Part shown: positions 1 to 10,773 of the stretch, piece by piece
Position numbering within the stretch: the stretch's first letter is position 1
Layout of the letters: each line of letters starts with the position of its first letter
DNA from: Kryptolebias marmoratus
Lineage: Eukaryota; Chordata; Actinopteri; Cyprinodontiformes; Rivulidae
Assembly (NCBI RefSeq): GCF_001649575.2
Contig: NC_051450.1
Span: 15,227,327 to 15,291,326 of the forward strand
DNA: 64,000 bases
Direction: 5' to 3'
Position numbers and translations under genes: made by a program
Notes under the pieces: model-generated
The model's database searches: none
The model's input: only the letters and a program-made list of their open reading frames with translations
Told to the model about the DNA's origin: nothing

Positions 1-33
1 CCCCCCCCCCCCCCTCTTTTTTCTTTTTTTTTT
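1..33. repeat. Homopolymer C then T tract at the window edge
   Basis: Fourteen C residues are followed by a T-rich run with two interruptions. It is simple-sequence DNA; a poly-pyrimidine run this pure at an edge could also mark difficult assembly. Confidence 0.9.
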
Positions 34-54
34 GCCTCTGTGTTCTTCTGTTTA

Positions 55-215
55 TCCAAAATTAACATCCACCACTTTGCCCTGCAGTAATGTGCAAATT
101 AAATCGATTAATCACGGTTGTGTTGTTCCTCGGTGGATAAACCGGAGTAAGCGATTTTGCGTTACTTAATTGTTCGGGAATCTCATTTTCAAATCTAATT
201 TATTTATTTTTTCTT
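55..215. promoter_or_regulatory. Candidate homeodomain-rich regulatory block
   Basis: Mixed-composition block between two pyrimidine tracts. It contains ATCGATTAATCAC near 110 and a TTAATTG near 168, both homeodomain-type cores. It has no open frame of note. Regulatory status is inferred from composition only; conservation was not tested. From 216 to 1195 I see T-rich low-complexity DNA, a CA repeat, a G tract and an AATAAA at 717-722 with no evident transcript attached. Confidence 0.25.
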
Positions 216-333
216 TTCTGTGTGTTTTTTTTCTTCTTTTCCTTTCTTGCGTTTTCCTTGAATTTTTTTTTTTTTGTAGAGTTCTAAGAGAAGGAAGGAA
301 TCCTGGGAGTTAGTAACCCCCCCCATTCATCCT

Positions 334-356
334 ACACACACCACACACACACACAC
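334..356. repeat. (CA)n microsatellite
   Basis: Interrupted CA dinucleotide repeat following a short C run. Confidence 0.9.
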
Positions 357-840
357 CCTCCTTCATTGTTCTTGGCTGCAGCTTGCTCGACCGCCCCATT
401 AGGCAGAGATCACATCAGCACTGATCATGGTTAACACTGCCAGTGTGCACGGATCTGTACGATCTGTCAGTCTGCAGCTTTGTCCCCCAAAAAAGAAGAA
501 AAAAGCAACAAAACTGGAATCAAAACCAAACAGCAAATTTCAAACCCTTAAAAACAAGAAGCTGTACTCAGAAAAAAGGAGACTTCTTCAAATCTGCGTA
601 AAAAATATATATAAAAATCGACTCTCACCACCAGAAATGATTTGTTGAAATGTATTAAAATGTATTCATATTTTCTTTTCACGGACTATTAGAGGTGGAG
701 ATAAATGAAGGATGGCAATAAAATGACTTTTTTCGACTCTATTTAACACTATCTATCTGGCCCCAGTGCAGATGCTCCACTGATGCGCTGCAAGGAAAAT
801 AAAAATAATAACAAAAAATAACAAAAAAAAGAGGAAGAGA

Positions 841-852
841 GGGGGGGGGGGG
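841..852. repeat. Poly-G tract
   Basis: Twelve consecutive G residues preceded by an A/G-rich stretch; potentially hard to sequence and able to form G-quadruplexes. Confidence 0.85.
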
Positions 853-1133
853 CGCACTCAAGGCCGTGCGAATTCGTTTGAAGGAGCAGCTTTACAGCAA
901 AAACACTCACATGTAAGTGGAAATGAAAATAGTTGTAAAAGGATGTTGCGAAACTTATTTCTCGTGTCCACATTTCGTTTAAGTGTCGCTAAAAGCCAAA
1001 TCCAACGCCTCCAAAATCGCTTGAGCTGCCGCCTAAATTCAACTCAGTAAAAACATTTGAGTGTAAAGCTGATGGGGAAATAAGTTTCACCGAGTTCTCT
1101 TTGGATTCACCAAGGCTGCAGACTTTTATCCTC

Positions 1134-1388
1134 ATGTTTTCAGCTAAAAGAAAGCAGCTTTTTCCCCCCTCGTTGTTGTTTTTGTGTTGTTGGGTTTTTG
1201 TTTTTGGCCAGGACGCAGCCAGTCGCTGCTCCTTCAGCGCGCCAAGAGCGACCGAGTGCAAAGCGCGGACCTTAACGCTTAATTCCCGCTTTATGACTCC
1301 GCTCGCGTTGCTTCGCGCCGAATCTCGGCACGAGGAGGAAAATAAAATGCTCGTAAAAAGACGTGTTGACGACAGGCTGCAGATGCCG
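1134..1388 (+). other. Possible first coding exon with signal-peptide-like start (speculative)
   Basis: An ATG at 1134 opens an 85-codon frame to a strong splice donor, GTGAGT at 1389, which would be used in phase 0. The frame also has an upstream in-frame ATG at 1101. The first residues read MFSAKRKQLFPPSLLFLCCW, a basic start followed by a hydrophobic run, which resembles an ER signal peptide. The remainder is hydrophilic and I recognise no family. The exon would overlap the CpG-island core, as many vertebrate first exons do. Caveats: the hydrophobic run comes from T-rich low-complexity DNA, the opposite strand is also open over 989-1261, and no downstream exon is identified. It could equally be chance or an untranslated promoter region. 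Confidence 0.17.
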
Positions 1389-1660
1389 GTGAGTCCTGAT
1401 CAAATAGGAGCGCATGCAAAGGGGGGGGGGTGGAGGAGGAGGGGGACCATCCACTTCAAATGTATTTACGCTCAAGTCTGGTAATGACAGCCGCTCAGAT
1501 ATCGGGGGGGAAGCGCAAGCGCCAGGCGTCATGAATATTTATCAGCAGCACTTGTGGCCAGTAAACCGAGCCTGACGTGCGTGTTACCAAGGTACAGCCA
1601 CTCTGCAGCTCGTCTGCGCATCAGGGCAGCAGACAGCACGGTGGCTCGGGCTTCTACAAG
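1200..1660. promoter_or_regulatory. CpG island-like region
   Basis: I count 18 CpG dinucleotides between 1206 and 1338, and the density stays raised to about 1650. The rest of the window is AT-rich and CpG-poor, so this stands out. In fish such islands usually mark promoters or first exons of developmental or housekeeping genes. A G tract at 1421-1446 lies inside it. Direction of transcription is not decided by the sequence, although the donor-like site at 1389 suggests +. Confidence 0.5.
1421..1446 (+). repeat. G-rich tract with quadruplex potential
   Basis: Ten Gs followed by GGAGGAGG-type repeats and a further G5 run, within the CpG-rich block. Confidence 0.7.
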
Positions 1661-2900
1661 GCATAATCCTCAAACACAGGAGCACATTTCTCTCCCATGT
1701 TGTGTTTTTTTTAATTGTTTTTTTTTCTGATTCTAATATTTGGATCGTACGAAAAGAATCTGCGAGCTCCTGCTTTGGAAACAATCTTTATTCCCCTCGG
1801 TTTTTAAAGCACCCCCCTGCAGAGATTTATTTACAGTTGGAGTCCAAGTTTTTGGAGATAATAAAAAAGAGGCGTTTTGATCTGCGTCAAAATGCACAAG
1901 TTAAACATTAATAGTTTGGCTTTTTCATTTCATTAAAAAAAACGAACACGTGATTTCTAGATTTTATCCAATTGCAACAGAGCTGGGTAATAATAAAAAA
2001 ATTTTTAAAAAAAGTTCAAACGCAACATCACCAAGTTGTAAGTAAAGGTCAAATTCAAGTCAGAGCCTCTTTACTTTATTGGCGCACAGACGTTTGTAAA
2101 ACATGTCCAAAAAGTTCCTTTTTTATTATTTTCGCAGCCATAAAAACTATTTTACTGCCAGATTTTGGATACAGTCAATGTTCTGAACTTTTGACAACAA
2201 CAAACCAGAGGCTGACTTTACTGAAATGAAATGCAAAAATTATTACTGTTGCTTTTACTTTGTCATCTTTTATAGTCTATATTTTCTAAAATAATAATTA
2301 TTATTATTATTGTTACGTCACGTTTACCTGCTTATAAAAGACAACAAAGACAGCAAATGCAGTGTTATTAATTAGCAAAATAAATATACATATTTAAGAT
2401 TCTAATAAATATTTAAAGTAAGATTTTCTTTTCCTGATTCAAACACTGCCTCGCCTGCTAATTTAGGTCTGTAATATTTCCCCCTTTAACATTTTGTTTT
2501 GTTTGTTTTGTTTAATTTTTTTTTTTTACAAATCTCAGTTCTTGCATGCTGTTTGTTCCACTGAGACCAGAGCTGCACACAGGGACAACTCACCGTTTTG
2601 TTTTGAAACCGAATGGATCCATCTTAGACGAGAGGCATGTCAGACTGAAGGGGTTTGGATTTCACTTTTAGTTTAAGACAAAACCTTTTCCTCTTTTTGT
2701 GCTTTTTTTTGGACAATCCAGCGACTGCTCGTGCAGTTTGGCTGCTCTTTTTTTATTTATTAATAAACCACTTCACTGATTGGGGCATTAATCTCCGCTT
2801 TTCCTTTTTTTTTTCNGGTGACCCCCATCGCATCAGTTGGGATGTGTGACACGCTATTAAGTTGAGACCACGCAGGAGATTTGTGGAGGCGCTGACACGG
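1661..2900. other. AT-rich spacer without a gene, one ambiguous base
   Basis: T- and A-rich low-complexity DNA, including an (ATT)n-like run near 2297-2312 and a poly-T ending in a single N at 2816. No open frame beyond chance and no recognisable element. Confidence 0.6.
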
Positions 2901-2908
2901 TGTTGTCG

Positions 2909-2953
2909 ACCCCCTCCCCCTTACCCCCACCCTCCTCCTCCTCCACCCACCAC
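2909..2953. repeat. Polypyrimidine (C/T) tract
   Basis: C-rich pyrimidine run ending in CTC triplets; a purine/pyrimidine mirror tract able to form triplex DNA in principle. Confidence 0.7.
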
Positions 2954-3469
2954 CTTTTTGACGCGTTGCTAAATGAGGCCACTCCAATTAGCGCTCTGCG
3001 GCGGGGTGAGACCGCTGCACACCTCTGGAACCTCCCGGTAAACAAACACTCCCCTTCGTGCTATCTGTTTATTGAATAGGCGAATAAGAAAAAAAACATA
3101 AAACGGTGAGTAAAGTAAAAAAAAAAAGAGAGAGAGAAAAGAAAACCATAAAGTAAACGTGCGTCATTGCGCAGTTTTAGTGAAGCTCATGCGCAATTCG
3201 GTGACATTTAAAACCTGAAAAGTGACCTCTTCAGTTCCAAATCCTCACTGATTCAACTCTTTACAAAACGTTCTATCCCCACATACTTTGATTATAATTT
3301 ACGAGCTGGCTACAGATAAACAAATAATTTGTTTTTCTATGATTTGGCTCAACAAACATGCAATTATTATGTGAATAAAAACTTCAAATCTCACCTTTTT
3401 TTACTCCCAAAAGCAGCCATGTGAGTGGAACTCAAAGCACTTTTAATGAATTCATCACTCACCCATATT

Positions 3470-3710
3470 TTGATTTAATGTGCTTTAATAAAAGGGATAC
3501 ATATGGCGCATTAATGCATTGTTCAGTGGAGAGGTCCTCTCACTTACAGAGCAGCTTGTCGACATCTGTTTATCTGATGAGTCTGAAAATGACTCCTTAT
3601 TTCCCAATGAGAATGACCAGCCAAAGATAATCAGTGACAGATTTCCACTCATCCATTCCACATTGTAATGCTTTTGTCAAAGTGATGGTGGCCTGGAGGG
3701 AAAGTGGAAC
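3470..3710. promoter_or_regulatory. Candidate conserved noncoding element
   Basis: Balanced, non-repetitive block with a GCATTAATGC core near 3509 and GATAATCA near 3628. It is bounded by AT-rich filler on both sides. Its noncoding regulatory nature is inferred from composition only. Confidence 0.3.
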
Positions 3711-4690
3711 CAAAATCTTCAAAAACTTAATTAGGTTTTGCAACAGAGAGCCTGATACAAACACATATTTGACTCCCGTCCTGTTGCACACACGTTGAGT
3801 TCAACAGACTCCAACAACAAGTCACTGTAAAGCAAATCACACATGGTATGAGGGAAAATAAAAGCTTGATCAGATTTATTTTTCAACATTTAGCATCACT
3901 GTAACCAAGAGAACACACCTCCAGATTTATTTCACATAAAATGCTCAGATCTGGACTGAATTTAAGACTTTAAAGTTCCAAAACAAGACAAAAAGTGCAG
4001 CTGGTGATTGAAATAGCAGCCATAATTTGACAAAAGCATTTTCATACAGAGCTGAATCTAATTTAGATGTTAGAAATTTAAACATTAAGCAGCATTCATA
4101 CACCAAATCAAACAATCTCGCCATCCTTTTTGCACAACCACTCAATGTTAAGCTTGTTCTTCATGTCTTGTCTTCCTGTGGGCTGCGGCCCAAACCCTTC
4201 AACTATTTTTCAAAGAGCCATAAATAAAAGTTGTTTTGCCTGCGTTGGGTTCCGAGCAAAGATATTTTAAATAAAAAAAAGATTTCGTTGTCTCCCTCCC
4301 TTGTGAGTGAATCGTTCCAGAGGAAAAAAGAAATTTAAAAAGTGTTCAAAAAAACAAAGGACCCCTCCCCTGTGTGAAACATAACGGCAGCTTTAAAAAA
4401 AAAAAATGCTGTGTTAATGTCAAGTTTTAAAATATTTATTTCATTTTTTTCACTGAAATCGTGTCTTGCTTTGCAATTGTTTCTGGCTCGCCATTGTCCA
4501 GTTTGAAATTGATAAACCAATTCATCATCAGAGAGCTTTACGTGGTTTTATATGTGCGATGTGTCTTGTGCATGTTTGGCCGTTTTCCCATTAGTTTCTA
4601 TTACAGTTTTTCTATTCAAAAAATTTACCAGGGTCCTCAAGCCAAAGCCTTAATCCTGGTAGTAAAATGTTACGACTTGTTGGAAGCATG
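3711..4690. other. Spacer, no gene seen
   Basis: AT-rich unique DNA with short poly-A tracts (4393-4405) and only short chance open frames on both strands. Confidence 0.5.
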
Positions 4691-4699
4691 TCGAGAGCT

Positions 4700-4870
4700 A
4701 TAGGGCTGTATTTTCATTCCACATTTTCACTGAGCTTTCAGTCATTGTGACATCTTATCTGCAGTATCACAAACCGGGCAGAGAGCCACAGATCCACAAA
4801 ATCCCGCACGGTGAAAGGCAGCAGCGCCTCAGTCATTTCCCACCTCCGCAGCAGATCCATTTATAATTAT
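4700..4870. promoter_or_regulatory. Candidate conserved noncoding element
   Basis: Mixed-composition block with TTATCTGCAG near 4755 and several CpGs in otherwise AT-rich sequence. Inference only. Confidence 0.25.
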
Positions 4871-5050
4871 GCCACAAAAAAACAGAGTGATTAGAAAGTA
4901 AAATCTGGCAAACAGAACGTGGTGCGTCTAAGGTATCATCATAACAGAGCGCCTGGCATGAAGCAGTTTTTCACCAGCTGCATCAGCAGGACACAGGTGG
5001 AAATGCAAGTCGAGCTGCTGATGGCAGCCAGGAAAGACTTGGATGCTGCA

Positions 5051-5097
5051 TGTGTCTGTCTGTGTATGTGTGTGTGTGTGTGTGAGAGAGAGAGGGA
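5051..5097. repeat. Compound (TG)n(AG)n microsatellite
   Basis: Imperfect TG/TC repeats pass into pure TG and then AG repeats. Confidence 0.95.
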
Positions 5098-5099
5098 GT

Positions 5100-6080
5100 G
5101 TTTGTATGACCCTCAACCAAGTTTACACATCATTCCAGGCAAAATATTAGCGATGAGGTTGTCACAGAAAGAGCCCAAGCTCATCAGTGAGAAGGAATGC
5201 AGAAACAGGCAACTTATTACCCATTACTGAAGCCTAAATGGCCATCAAAACACAAGGAAAATTAAATAAATCCTGGCTGAGAGAGATTTGGTTTGGTACA
5301 CGAGACAAACAGCAATAAAAACTCTTAATATTAAACGTTTTCTTTTCGTGGAAGAGGCCAAAAAAATCCCAAGCTAAATGAGATGTACCAGTGTACACAT
5401 GGTCTGATCTGTGTGCAGCAGCTGGCTCTTGTAAGTATCTCCCGACTCAATTTTTACGTCTTTGACTCCGCTGTTCTTTGATGTTATGTGGTTAACTGAG
5501 TGATACTGGTGAAAGGCTGGGGCGAGAATAGATGAAAATCTGTGATGTAACAGTGTCACATTGCTCCGAGAAGCTGCAGTGACCTCTGGGATCCTCACAA
5601 GGAGATGTGAGAAAATGGTGACTATAATAAATACTTTAAAAAAAGAGGGTGTTAGAAAGTCTTTTAGATGCCGTTTCACCTGCCAAAAAAAAAAAAAGCG
5701 AGATATTGCAAAATAGACAACTCATTTCTGCCAGTTAGCTGAAGCGTGGGGTAAAAGTGTGCACAAAGTATTAAAAAAGGCATGACTTTCAAACATTTAT
5801 TGTATGAAACTTCTAATAAACAAACACAATCCTCGTTTTTTCTTGTCGCAGGGATTTTTTTTGCAAAATTTCCAGCTTGGATTAGTGCATTGTTTTTTAT
5901 TTTGACATGCTGGCACACAAGAAATTCATCTATTCCAACTGAGTAGTCAACCATTTGACAGTTGCAACTGTGATCATTCAATTTGTGCAGCTAATATTCA
6001 GTTCTACATAAAACAGTTTCAGGGTTGCAGGGCTTGCCTTTTTTTTTTCTTTTTCTTTTTCTTCTTCCTCTTCTTTTTTT
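5100..6080. other. Spacer, no gene seen
   Basis: Unique AT-rich DNA. Two opposite-strand frames of 101 codons abut at 5374-5981 but have no recognisable domain, and the poly-A/T tract at 5686-5697 breaks between them. I treat them as chance. Confidence 0.5.
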
Positions 6081-6084
6081 CCAG

Positions 6085-6250
6085 CTGCCCGTTGCTCACT
6101 CATGATTTGATTGATAACAATTGGCCCAAATCTGCTCGGTCCAGGTGTTTGCTGTTTATTATTTTCCCCTCAATCCTCCAATTAATCACTAATTGGTGTT
6201 TCCACCTGCGACATAAATTGTTTCACAAATCTGGCAAAATCCTCACACAG
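6085..6250. promoter_or_regulatory. Candidate enhancer with inverted homeodomain pair and SOX-like site
   Basis: CCAATTA (6178-6184) and TAATTGG (6190-6196) form a perfect 7-bp inverted repeat around a 5-bp spacer, a layout expected for paired homeodomain binding. About 65 bp upstream a GATAACAATTGG stretch carries a SOX-type AACAAT core. The block is non-repetitive and bounded by pyrimidine tracts. Enhancer function is inferred. Confidence 0.35.
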
Positions 6251-6439
6251 ATATTTCCTGAAAAAAAAAAAAATGCATCAACATAGTCACATTTTTTTGG
6301 GTGTTGTTGTGGTTGTTTTTTTAAAGAAAAATAAAGTGTTTTTTTGCAGCATCTGTGTGTAATGTGTCCTCTTTGCTTTTGCTGGTGTTCAACATTCAGA
6401 CATTTTGAAGGAAGCAGAGGATTCACCCTCGGCAGAGGT

Positions 6440-7990
6440 AAGTTCTCTGTGATGGATTTTTATACCAACATATGGAAGCACTTCATTGCCAGACTGGAAT
6501 GTGTTTGAATAATGCTGCAATAATTAAGACCTTGACAATAAAATGTGTCACCTCCATAGAGAAAGCTCTGCACAGGCTTTGTTGGCAATAAATTATTGTG
6601 TCACAGAACGTAATCCAAGTCATTTGAAAATGTTTTTGGTTCTAAAACAAGGCTTGAACAGAATGTGTAGATCTGCTTTGCAGAGGTATAATGAAACCAC
6701 TCCAGTGAAAGGGCAAATAAAATGTTAGCAGTCGCTAAAAGGTCAGGTCCCTCCACGAGATCAAGTTCTGAAAAGGCTCCAAACAACTAACAAGGTCTAA
6801 ACCTGGTTAAAAAAATAGGACTTCAGCTGAAGTAAATGAAAGTGTGTGCCTTAAGCAGTACTTCAATCGCACGTCAGAACTATGGTGTTCGTACTGCACA
6901 GCAAGTTCTGCTGCGGTGGTGCTTTATGACTTAGTGGGAACTTGGCAGCAGCTTTGGCAGCTAAAAAATGTGCGCTGAAATTCTGTTTGTGCCACAGACA
7001 TTAAAGGTGCAGCGTGCATAGTAACACTGAAGAAAGAAGGATTTTTTTTTATTATAACTTTATTTTTGTCAAACCATAGTTTCACTTACTGCAAGTGTCA
7101 GACTCACAGCAGAGTAACCAGCAGCATTTGCATGACTTAATTTCAACTTTTTTTGTGCATAACAGCCTCCTGCCCTGCATCTACGCTAAGTGGTTGTTAA
7201 TGCGGTAAAGAGTCCTTAAAAAGGGTCCAAATGAGCTCTGAGCTAAAGGTTGTTTCTTACATTATGTGACATTATCTGTCAGTGCTTCACAGAAATCTGC
7301 AGCATGTTGCTACCTACAATGGTGAGCAGGATAATTGTTTGAAAGCAGTCATTTCAACTGATGATTTAGTACTTTTATCCTCTTTTAGGGGAGAAAAAAA
7401 TCTTGTTTGTGTCTAAAACCTCAAACTGTAATTGAGTGCCACTGTTTAAGCTGTCACTGCACTGCAGGCTTTGTTTATGTTTTTATTCATGCAACTGAAG
7501 AGTTTTGTAAATGTAAGAAAAAGGAAGACTGGCTGATGTGTTAACCCACAGTAATGCTTTTAATTTAAATGTTTTTTTTAGCTTTTGTTTATGTGCTCAA
7601 GCCATAACACTCTCACACCGCACTGATTTTACGAAGTGTGAATCACAATAAGGGTGAGCACTGAAACAGCCACCTTGTTTTGTTTTCTTTCTCCTATAGG
7701 GTATTTGTACTTTACACAAGAAGCAGGACTGAAATAGGATTAGAGTCCATAGAAACACATCTTTAAAATAGTATCTGCAAGTTAATTATAACTGAGGCGA
7801 GTATGAGGGGGGATTAGTGTTCTGATCCGGAGCCCCGTCACACAAAAAGGTGACACACTGTCACTGTTTGAACAGTTTATCCCACTAGATTGTTCTGTGA
7901 GCTTCTGTTCAAACCACATGCACGCTTACTGGAATCGTGAATGGTACACTAAAACACAGGAGCTATAAATGTTGTTAAATAAACACAAAC
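6440..7990. other. Spacer, no gene seen
   Basis: Unique AT-rich sequence with no long open frame (61 codons at most), no repeat family I recognise and only short homopolymers. Confidence 0.5.
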
Positions 7991-7996
7991 TGAGTT

Positions 7997-8832
7997 TTAA
8001 AGAACAGTTCAGAACGTTTGAAGTGAGATTCTGTGAAAAGGTTGTGAATATCTTACCTGTATTAGATACCTTTTTGAATTCTGACCGGATTGATGAACCA
8101 ACGGAGCAAAGACCAAAATGAGTCGCTGACATCTTAAAATAACTTCAATCTTAAAACTTGAACATTACTTCATACAAATGTATTTTTTAAAAACAGATAT
8201 CCTGCTGTTAATTTCATATAACAGTTATTTTTGCAGAAAACAAAGTTTAAAAGCCAACTGAAGACTCAACTGTTTCATCTGGATTTTAGCTAAATTGGTT
8301 TTTTTTATAATTTCTATATTTTGTACTTTTAGTCCCTTCACCTTACAGTGATCAATGTTTAATCCTTTTACATCATATTACTGTTTTAAATGATTATGTA
8401 TGTGTTTTTTGTATATTAGTTTTGATTATATTAGTTTGTCCCTTTTTCTTTTGTTTTGTTTTATTTTTATCTGTTATAAAGCATTTAGTGTTACTCACTG
8501 TTGTATTAAATGTGCTTTATAAATAAAGTTTGATTTGTTTTAATTTAATTTTAGCAGAAATATTATGATACTCCAGTTGGAAGTGCCCCAGGTTGGATTG
8601 GGGGTACTAGAGCTAGCATCATAAATAACAAGAAATTAATTGATTTATAAAACATTGTTTGCATGAAGGACTTTCATGAGACTGAAGTTGTTTTAAGACA
8701 ACATATCCACTTTGGTCTTTCAAACTAGCTGTTATCTCTTGATTGGTTGTTCAAAGAGCTATCTCCAACAGGTAAGATATTAACTTTTCATAAAAAAAAA
8801 ACTTCTGCAAAAGATTTGAACTAGCACTTTAA
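7997..8832. mobile_element. TTAA-flanked palindromic DNA transposon, copy A (interrupted)
   Basis: TTAA occurs at 7997-8000 and 8829-8832. The inner ends are inverted copies of one another: AGTTCAGAACGTTTGAAGTG on the left and, reading inward from the right, an AGTTCAAATCTTTTGCAG sequence. Internal blocks such as GAGCTATCTCCAACAGGTAA (8757-8776) recur in copies B, E and F. No transposase frame remains, so this is a non-autonomous element with very long inverted repeats. TTAA target sites suggest a piggyBac- or Kolobok-type mobilising enzyme (inference). Copy A is split by the retroelement tail at 8240-8548. Confidence 0.75.
8240..8548 (+). mobile_element. 3' end of a non-LTR retrotransposon nested in copy A
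   Basis: The block ends with ATAAAGCATTTAGTG and later GTGCTTTATAAATAAAGTTTG, the typical 3' tail of fish LINEs that end in an AATAAA-like repeat. The flanks TTTTTGCAGAAA (8228-8239) and TTTTAGCAGAAA (8549-8560) are near-identical and read as a target-site duplication. Both sides belong to the fold-back transposon, so this retroelement landed later. It is 5' truncated and encodes nothing. Confidence 0.7.
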
Positions 8833-10208
8833 TGTTTTGACATGAACATTTGCACAACAAGCTAAATGAATTATTAGCTTATTTATTTTGGGATATTTAA
8901 GCCTGTCACAGACCCATAAATAATTTGAAAGTGACAACACTTGATGGCTTTACACAGCCTCTGCTACATCCCACCCATGGTCATGCACAGGTTGTCAGTA
9001 TACAACTCATCACTGACACCTTTCCTGATGGCTTGGGACTACACTCTTAAATAAAATTCTCTTTCAAACATTGTTTCAAAACATCCCAAAGTAAATCATT
9101 CGTTTTACGTTCCTCCCGAAAATAAAACAACCAAAAAAAAGTCTTTTTTTTACCCTCCTCTTTCCTTTGTCTGCAATTAAGTTCATTCAAGTTGAGGACT
9201 GTTGCATGTGCAGATGGTTTGGAGAAGCATCAATCTCTGTCAGCAGTGTAATAATGCAGACATTCCATACTGGGACTCTTCATGAGCAGAGGAGGCACAT
9301 GAGAGGGGGGAGTTTCCTAAATCAAATAAAGGCTTGTGTTCTGGCTAAAGCCTGAGAACCAGCACCCCAGTGAGGATGCAGTGGGAATGAAATTATATGC
9401 AGCCCCCTGGTTACACCGTCTGCATTTTTATATATTACAGTTTAACAAAGCCTGTTGAGGTTTATTAAATGAGTGCAGAATTGAATAAAATGCCCATCTT
9501 TGCAACTTTGAACACAATTCTGGAACTGGAGGTAGTAAACAGTTTCAATTTCAGGATTTTGATTGGTTTTATTGTTTAAGTTCGTTTCACTCTGATAGGC
9601 TGTTGATCGAACAAACACAAGCAGGTTATTGTCAAAATTACTTCAACAATGTGGCTGAGATACATGAAGGGTTGTGTAGGTTTCTCAAATCTTACCAATC
9701 TTCACAAACTTAGCAAAGAAACTGGAAAAATCAATTTCGATTAATACAACTCACTAAACGTTTCTGCCTTGCATCGTTTCTTTTAACCTTCTGAACACAG
9801 ATGGATGAAAAAAAGCCATAAAACGTTGGCGGCACGTTTTTATTCAACGCCTTGCACCTCCCTTGACTTTACGTCCTGGGCTTGATGTTGACATCACATG
9901 ATTGCAATTCTCAGGAATAACACGTGGAAAGTATGCAAGGGGCTGCGCGGAGACACGGGATGGAAAGTGATAAGACTGGATGCCCTTCATCTTTCACTCT
10001 GAATACAGGCCTAAGTCAATTTTACTCACAGCATGAAACTTTCTCCAGCCCAAGTTTTGAGTAAATCCAATCAGCTGTCTGCAGGATCGAGATGCAGTGT
10101 GTCACTGATGGCAGCGTTTGCTATAAGGTGAAGATGCAGTGTCGCATTTTTAATGAGACAAGAAGCTCCACCTGAAGTAATATTGTCTGTTAAAGAATTG
10201 CTTTATAC
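8833..10208. other. Spacer, no gene seen
   Basis: AT-rich unique DNA. The portion 9790-10150 has slightly higher GC and a few CpGs, but no motif cluster that I would call regulatory. Confidence 0.45.
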
Positions 10209-10773
10209 TTAAAGTAATAGTTCAGATCTTTTGAAATCGAGAAACAGAGTTTAATTCTGACCAGCTGTTTTGAGCTGGCCCGCAACAAAAGTGGATTGCT
10301 GCCATCTTAAAATCACTCCAATCTTTAAAATTCCATAGCGGTTCATACAAACACTAGCTTATAACCCATCACCCATTACATGGGTATTTACATAAAATTC
10401 TTGGGTTCCTTTAAAGCAAAAATAGCATTGGCAGCTAACTTTCAGTGCAGCCTAGAGTCCCTTCCAGCAGGAATATCTTATTTAAGCCGGAATAATTGTG
10501 TAATATGAAACTAAATGTGATAAATATGCTTATAAAATAACATTTGCATGAACCACTATTACATTTTTGAGATTGTAGTTGTTTTAAGATGGCAGCAATC
10601 CACTTTGGTCTTGGACCCTCCCCAGCTAGTCATTAGCTTGCCAGTCCAGTCAGATTTAAACTTTATTCGCCCAAACCAAAGTTGTTCAACGAAAAGTCTA
10701 CAGCAGATAACATATTAATTACCCATTAGTTTTCTACATAACCCCACTTCAAAAGATCTGAACTATTCCTTGC
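10209..10773. mobile_element. TTAA-flanked palindromic DNA transposon, copy B (best preserved)
   Basis: AATAGTTCAGATCTTTTGAA at 10216-10235 is repeated in inverse as TTCAAAAGATCTGAACTATT at 10749-10768. Further inward, GTGGATTGCTGCCATCTTAA (10291-10310) pairs with an inverted copy near 10588-10607. The whole element is therefore a fold-back structure with arms of roughly 190-230 bp around a loop of about 150 bp. The left TTAA is intact; the right one has decayed to TTGC. No coding capacity. Confidence 0.85.

Noticed and set aside
6350..6437. 88-bp segment with TTTTTTTGCAG acceptor and GAG|GTAAGT donor, open in one frame
   Set aside because: Each six-base donor is expected about 16 times per strand in 64 kb by chance; the segment is T-rich, short and its exit phase (1) does not match the other candidate exons.
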